A stretch of DNA of 64,000 bases from Diadophis punctatus similis (lineage: Eukaryota > Chordata > Lepidosauria > Squamata > Dipsadidae). The first letter of the stretch is position 1, and each line of letters begins with the position of its first letter. Position numbers and translations under genes: made by a program. Location of the stretch: positions 30,160,480 through 30,224,479 of the forward strand of contig JALIGW010000005.1 of assembly GCA_023053685.1 (NCBI GenBank), given 5' to 3'. Below, piece by piece: positions 59,879 through 64,000 of this stretch. The notes under the pieces are model-generated. The model ran no database searches, was not told the DNA's origin, and was given only the letters and a program-made list of their open reading frames with translations.

Positions 59879-60344
59879 ACTCTTAGTGACCAGATAGATT
59901 TCCTCTATGAAGAATTTTGTAAACTATGTACCCATAGTTAAAGCAAATCATTTTTATTAATTGAGAGAAAATAATTTGTACAAAACCTTGAAATAGCCAA
60001 TATTTGTTTGGTTATGAGTTAAATCAGTCAGTTTTAGATTTTAATTGTCACTTCATAATTTTTCTAAAATTTGTAATAAATTTTGTAATAAATAAAGAGA
60101 TTTAATGTGTTCATTAAATCTCATTGAACAGAGATGGACTTGCTTTTGAAAAAGCAAGTATATGCCTAGTATAATTGCAAAAAATAGTCATATTAAAGGG
60201 ATTTAACTGATGTTTCAATAAATAATATGAGCTGATCAACTGATCAACATTAATCTTCTTGTATTTTATCAAATTATATGGAGAACTGTATCTCTGACCT
60301 TGGGGTGTGACTGTTAAACATCTGCATTAAAACCACCTCCATGA
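59879..60344. other. Intergenic stretch
   Basis: No feature recognised. Confidence 0.4.
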
Positions 60345-60800
60345 TTTAAAGATGGGTGAGCAGGGAGACCTGATATGTATTACTGAGATCCAGCTAGGTG
60401 ATGCTAGTGGTATTACTGTCTCTGAAATATGCCTGGCTGGGTTTTGAGTCGTCTTCAGTCTAGAGATTAGGACTGGGGTAGGGGCAGCACTGATCTGTTA
60501 GGTAACCTTACCAATTACCAGTGTTTCTGGTAAGGAGAGAATGCTTATATATTGGGCTGTAGAGACAAGTTGGAGCCTATTGGTGTATTGGCTTCTTTGA
60601 TACCGATAGGGTTCCTCCCTTGGCCTTTGGTTCTAGTTGCTGAACTGCTGGTGATAATCGCTTGCCTTTTGGTGTTGAAGAACTTCAATCTCCATGTCTG
60701 AGGTTCAGTTGGGCCCAGAAGGTAACGGCTTTCTTGGCTACCATGGGCTTGTCTTAGGTATGGCTGGGTCCCACACATGTAGAACACACTTTGGACGTTG
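60345..60800 (+). mobile_element. Decayed LINE endonuclease domain
   Basis: Plus-strand peptide pieces resemble the start of a LINE apurinic-type endonuclease (GDLICITEIQLGDASG, then FNLHV and NTLWT-like words) but with many stops. Family not assigned. Confidence 0.5.
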
Positions 60801-60837
60801 TCTTTCTTTAAAAAAAAGGTTTATGTGATCTGGATAT

Positions 60838-60906
60838 ATTTTATTTATTTTATTTATTACTTGTACTTGTATGCTGCTCAACTCAGCAGGGACTCTGAGC
60901 AGCTAT
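60838..60906 (-). repeat. LINE/SINE 3' end
   Basis: On the minus strand AGCTGCTCAGAGTCCCTGCT ... then an AATAAATAAA tail, same 3'-end family as 8962-9240. Confidence 0.6.
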
Positions 60907-61974
60907 GGAACATTACTACTGTTCCTTTGCAATAGTTGGATCATTTCCTGGCCCAAGTGCAATTGGCTTCCTTCTGAGTTGTTCCTAATCAAATGAGTTT
61001 CCTCATGGATTCCAATGGTTTCTGATGCTGCTTGGATAATTTCTTGACAATCTGGCAGGTGAATCTGCTGAAGGCCTGATTTGCTGTTGTCATTCTGGAA
61101 TGATATGAAGACTGTGGAGGAAGATGAATTGGATTCCTTTAGGTGCATGGTACATAGAACTTTATATTCCCATGTAATGGTTGAGTATGTAATATAGAAT
61201 TAAATAAGCATTTGTTTTAGTCATTAAACAGTTAAGTTATACTTTGATTTGCCCTTTGTGGATCATCTGTACAAAGTAGGATCATCTTTCATATTGTCAA
61301 TCCAAAAACTTCAAAAAACAGCTGGCCACATGACATACAGTCCTTCTTAACTTCGATGGTCTCATTTTTGGCAGAACTGGTAGATACAACATTACAACCG
61401 TAGCATTCCAAGAACTATGAATAACTTTTCATTGGCAAACTCCAGTGAGATAAAATCAACAAAAAGGAGTGTGAATAATGGTGGTTCAGAGCCAATATAA
61501 CTTAATAAAAATTGCCACAGGATAGAACTTTAATGTACTGTAGACCTAACTGGGACAATGTTGCATGTTTGCTGGTTTTGAAAGGCTCTTCCCAACTTCA
61601 TATTTTAGATTTCCTGACTGGTATAAGGAATGTACGAATGTGCTTACTTGTCATGTTGTGTTCTTCAGTATTCTCAAATATTCTTTGATAGCTGTCATAG
61701 TCACAAATGTGAAGTTGTGTCAGGCGCAAGCAACCAGATTGACACGGAAAAAGTTCAAGTTGATTACTTTATTGTAATCTATCTATAATACAGGAATCTC
61801 CCCAGACCACTTCTGTTCTCTTGGGAACAAGCAGATAAGATTCCACAGAATTTGGAGGGGGGGGGAGGTGGTCAGTCCTAGGTTTCCTGCAGCTATGGAA
61901 TGACTCAAGGCTCATTCCCCACTTGATCTTTACTTGCCTGGCAGTTTTCCAACAAATTGGGTCTATAAATTTGA
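60907..61974. other. Intergenic stretch
   Basis: Includes the segment similar to 46710-47300; no gene found. Confidence 0.4.
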
Positions 61975-62060
61975 ATGGATGGATGGATGGATGGATAGAT
62001 GGATGAATGAATGAATGAATGAATGAATGAATGAATGAATGAATGAATGAATGAATGAAA
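61975..62060. repeat. (GGAT)n then (GAAT)n microsatellite
   Basis: About six GGAT and fourteen GAAT units. Confidence 0.97.
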
Positions 62061-62545
62061 TTGTAGTCTTCATTTTTCTTCAATACTATTTGATCATTGT
62101 CCTGTTATATTCCTCAGAATTTCTGAATATTCTTAAAATGTTATCTCATGTTATGCTATTATTTTATTTCTTTATACTGCTTTGGAATAAAGCCCTAAAT
62201 GCTCATTCTGTGTGGTTATTGCTTCTGAATAAAACAAAACTTGGGACTGAACCCTATTGGGCTAAAGACAGCAATATACTGAGCCCTTGATAAAATTGTC
62301 TCGCAGTAGCTTCTCTCAGTGGACCAATTTTAGATGGTTCTTTGGTTTACTGGGAGCCTGCAGGAGATGAACTGGCAGAAGTGACATCTAGAGTGCTGGT
62401 GGAGGTGGTCAAGGAGTGAATCTGCCTGAGCATAACTATTTGGACAATGGTGGTGAATCAAATATTCCAGAGAAAATGGATTATCTGGACACTGCGCTGT
62501 CAGGGTTCAGGCCCGCACATGGAATAGAAATGAGCTAGTAAATGT

Positions 62546-63306
62546 CTTTAAATGTCTTTCTTTCTGCACCAACTCAGAAAGCTCAAACTGTCCAAGGAGC
62601 TGCTGATACAGTTCTACAGAGGAATTATTGAGTCTGTCATCTGCACCTCTATAACTGTCTGGTTTGGTTCTGCAATCCAACAAGACAGACACAGACTTCA
62701 GAGGATAATCAGAACTTCAGAAAAAACAATTGCTACCAACCTGCCTTCCATTGAGGACCTTTATACTGCACAAGTCAAAAAGAGGGCTGTGAAAATATTT
62801 ACAGACCCCTCACATCCTGGACACAAACTGCTTCAACTCCTACCCTCAAAACAACGTTATAGAGCACTGCACACCAGAACAACTAGACACAAGAACAATT
62901 TTTCCCCGAACGCCATCACTCTGCTAAACAAATAATTCCCTCAACACTGTCAACTATTTACTAAGTCTGCACTACTATTAATCTTCTCATCGTTCCCATC
63001 ACCCATCTCCTCCCACAAATGACTGTATGATTGTAACTTTGTTGCTTGTATCCTTACAATTTATATTGATTGGTTCCTAATATGATTTGATTGCTTATTT
63101 GTACCCGGACTATCATTATGTGTTGTACCTTCTGATTCTTGACTAATGTATCTTTTCTTTTATGTACACTGAGAGCATATGCACCAAGACAAATTCCTTG
63201 TGTGTCCAATCACACTTGGCCAATAAAATTCTGTTCTATTCTATTCTATTCTATTCTATTCTATTCTATTCTATTCTATTCTATTCTATTCTATTCTATT
63301 CTATTC
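62546..63306 (+). mobile_element. CR1/L3-type LINE, 3' fragment
   Basis: An open 127-codon frame (62552-62935) encodes the C-terminus of the RT protein (LRKLKLSKELLIQFYRGIIE, DRHRLQRIIRTSEKTI, DPSHPGHKLLQLLPSKQRYR). The 3' UTR and (TTCTA)n tail match the copy at 12450-14516. Confidence 0.92.
63228..63305. repeat. (TTCTA)n microsatellite at LINE tail
   Basis: About 15 units continuing from the LINE end AATAAAATTCTG. Confidence 0.97.
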
Positions 63307-64000
63307 AACTAGACAAGGGTGGAGGAAATGCATCCATCCTTAACAGCAAGAGGGAGATTGGTGCACCATTGGAAGTCCTGCGGACCAGGTTAAGGATAGA
63401 TCGTCAAGGATAAAAATCTATCCATATGGTTACCAAATGTTTGCATCAAATGAATAGGACATTAAAATCAATTTTAAAAATCAGTCATATGATTATACGG
63501 TAAAGTTTTATTCTCATGCTGTTTCAGCAATTACTAAAATCATCCATTCTTGGCACTGCACAGATAACAACCATCTCTTAGCAATTTTGTAAATAATAAA
63601 CAAAAAATATTATTCAGATTGTTTTTCTCCTTTTTATATTTGGTTATACATTTGGGTCTTTGGAATAAAGTTTTGTCTCACAAAATTATTGTTTTCTTGA
63701 GTGAGGCTGTGGAATACTTAGCAGAGAGAAACAAATTAATTACCCATGTGTCATTCAAAGGTACTGATTATTTTTTTCACTTCCTACTCTGTATATAGCT
63801 TTCAGGATCCTGCTTTTGTTCATTTCCTTTCCACGGCATGAAAAAAATGTTCGGAATGCATTTATCTTATTTTTTAAAAAAATCTTAATTTCCCTCTGTT
63901 GTTGCGAAAAGGTTTGAGCTTGTAAAACTCAACCAATCTATCACAGTGGCAGGTAGCATCAAATAAGCAGTTGCAATTTAAAACTTCGAAAATTATGGAA
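63307..64000. other. Right end of window
   Basis: No exon or repeat recognised. Confidence 0.45.

Overview
This is a vertebrate nuclear window, AT-rich, intron-dominated and full of repeats. I infer a squamate, most likely a snake: SINEs whose 3' part has the familiar squamate sequence, CR1-type LINEs ending in (TTCTA)n runs (the AATAG microsatellite tails described for snake CR1/L3 elements), and many short hAT-type elements with 8-bp target duplications. No rRNA, tRNA gene or CRISPR array was seen.

The real host genes are two tandem pancreatic-lipase-family genes, both on the minus strand. Gene A (about 25,840 down to 264, continuing past the window's left edge) has a TATA box, a non-coding first exon and eleven coding exons giving 447 codons. 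It has a signal peptide, the Ser-Asp-His triad, a full-length lid and most of the PLAT domain; only the last short coding exon is missing, beyond position 1. Gene B (57,774 down to 37,489) has eleven matching coding exons in the same phases. It is strongly diverged: a shortened lid, an extra seven codons in the catalytic-serine exon, no ATG at the place where gene A starts, and no last exon that I could find. A frameshifted relic of a lipase PLAT exon lies at 505-622, between exons 10 and 11 of gene A.

Mobile DNA fills the introns. Intron 10 of gene A holds a very young Ty1/copia retrotransposon (757-5685; identical 473-bp LTRs, 5-bp duplication CATAC, a primer site matching the initiator tRNA-Met anticodon arm, one in-frame TGA). 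Intron 7 of gene B holds an intact autonomous hAT transposon (43,743-46,666) with perfect 16-bp terminal inverted repeats, an 8-bp duplication and an uninterrupted 611-codon transposase. Also present are CR1 and CR1/L3-type LINE copies (12,450-14,516; 29,633-30,881; 62,546-63,306), other LINE pieces, Sauria-type SINEs, several hAT MITE families, a MITE family beginning CAGGTAGTCCTC, a TA-flanked family beginning CCATATTTTTC, and a foldback family with variable-length target duplications (9,310-9,838; 40,180-40,403; 56,884-57,097).

The interval 25,841-37,488 between the genes and the 57,775-64,000 end carry no further host gene that I can support. Exon boundaries were assigned by hand from GT/AG sites, reading phase and family alignment recalled from memory; the consistent exon lengths of the two genes (49, 155, 126, 135, ..., 119, 130, 112, 168) support them.
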